Origin: Clavibacter capsici
Lineage (GTDB): Bacteria > Actinomycetota > Actinomycetes > Actinomycetales > Microbacteriaceae
NCBI RefSeq assembly: GCF_001280205.1
Contig: NZ_CP012573.1
Coordinates: 868,001-932,000 of the forward strand
DNA: 64,000 nt
Reading direction: 5' to 3'
A program made the translations under genes and the position numbers. Below are positions 63,946-64,000 of this stretch, piece by piece (position 1 is the stretch's first letter; the number at the start of each line of letters is the position of its first letter). The notes beneath the pieces are model-generated. The model searched no databases. It was not told the DNA's origin and saw only the letters and a program-made list of their open reading frames with translations.

Positions 63946-64000
63946 TCACACGATGTCGAGCAGGCGGTGCCCCGAGGGGACGGTCTGGCCGACCTCGGCC
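63946..64000 (-). CDS. C-terminal end of a probable biotin/lipoyl-carrier protein (partial)
   Basis: Only 17 codons before the stop: AEVGQTVPSGHRLLDIV. This matches the last strands of a biotinyl domain, as at the end of acetyl/propionyl-CoA carboxylase alpha chains. The rest lies beyond the window. The high-GC codon use indicates that core chromosome resumes here. Confidence 0.5.
   Translation of the reverse strand, partial: AEVGQTVPSGHRLLDIV

Overview
The window is about 73% GC, with GC-ending codons, many GTG starts and genes chained by 4-base ATGA/GTGA overlaps. The gene families and layout point to a high-GC actinobacterium of the family Microbacteriaceae, most likely Clavibacter or a close relative. 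This is inferred from gene content and style; no database search was run. The region is almost entirely core chromosome. I see no rRNA, CRISPR array, insertion sequence or prophage.

Layout. 1-4.6 kb: topA (5' end missing), tmk, holB and a secreted peptidase-like lipoprotein, all overlapping. 4.7 kb: tRNA-Thr(CGT). 4.9-9.9 kb: a PBP4-type carboxypeptidase, pncA, an SSADH-like dehydrogenase, a SpoU rRNA methylase and a small membrane protein. 9.9-14.7 kb: an ABC exporter and a separate three-gene ABC-2 exporter. 14.7-17 kb: an MFS remnant, ribokinase, an unknown protein and a membrane-bound XRE regulator. 17.1-23.4 kb: a glycoside uptake locus (binding lipoprotein, two permeases, GH3 glycosidase, LacI repressor) with a candidate LacI operator. 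23.5-28.8 kb: a MOSC protein, two tandem MHS transporters and an MFS pump. 29.3-33.0 kb: riboflavin operon ribD-ribE-ribBA-ribH behind an FMN riboswitch. 33-38.7 kb: a HAD phosphatase, trpS, exonuclease III, a YihY protein and ptsI. 38.8-42.4 kb: sdhCDAB. 42.5-44.9 kb: a glycosyltransferase and a GDP-mannose pyrophosphorylase facing apart. 45-60.6 kb: nucleoside uptake and salvage (two BMP lipoproteins, ABC transporter, cdd, deoA, nucleoside hydrolase, add, PTS IIA/IIB, MerR regulator, phosphohexomutase/phosphopentomutase, PNP). 60.6-62.1 kb: an LpdA-type flavoprotein. 62.1-63.9 kb: a lower-GC segment with two unknown genes. The window ends in the 3' end of a probable biotin-carrier protein.

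How it works together. The 45-60.6 kb block forms a coherent pathway. BMP lipoproteins and the ABC transporter import nucleosides; deaminases, phosphorylases and a hydrolase split them; a phosphomutase and possibly ribokinase (15.1 kb) return the sugar to central metabolism. GDP-mannose from manC plausibly feeds the adjacent glycosyltransferase.

Three sequence-level signals stand out. (1) The palindrome GGATCC occurs about once per 360 bases, roughly nine times expectation, often by overriding codon preference; it is absent from the 1.9 kb low-GC segment. (2) Many genes start 6-8 bases after a TAnnnT -10 box, so they are probably translated from leaderless mRNAs. (3) Six CGAC units repeat at exactly 11-base intervals between the XRE regulator and the glycoside operon.
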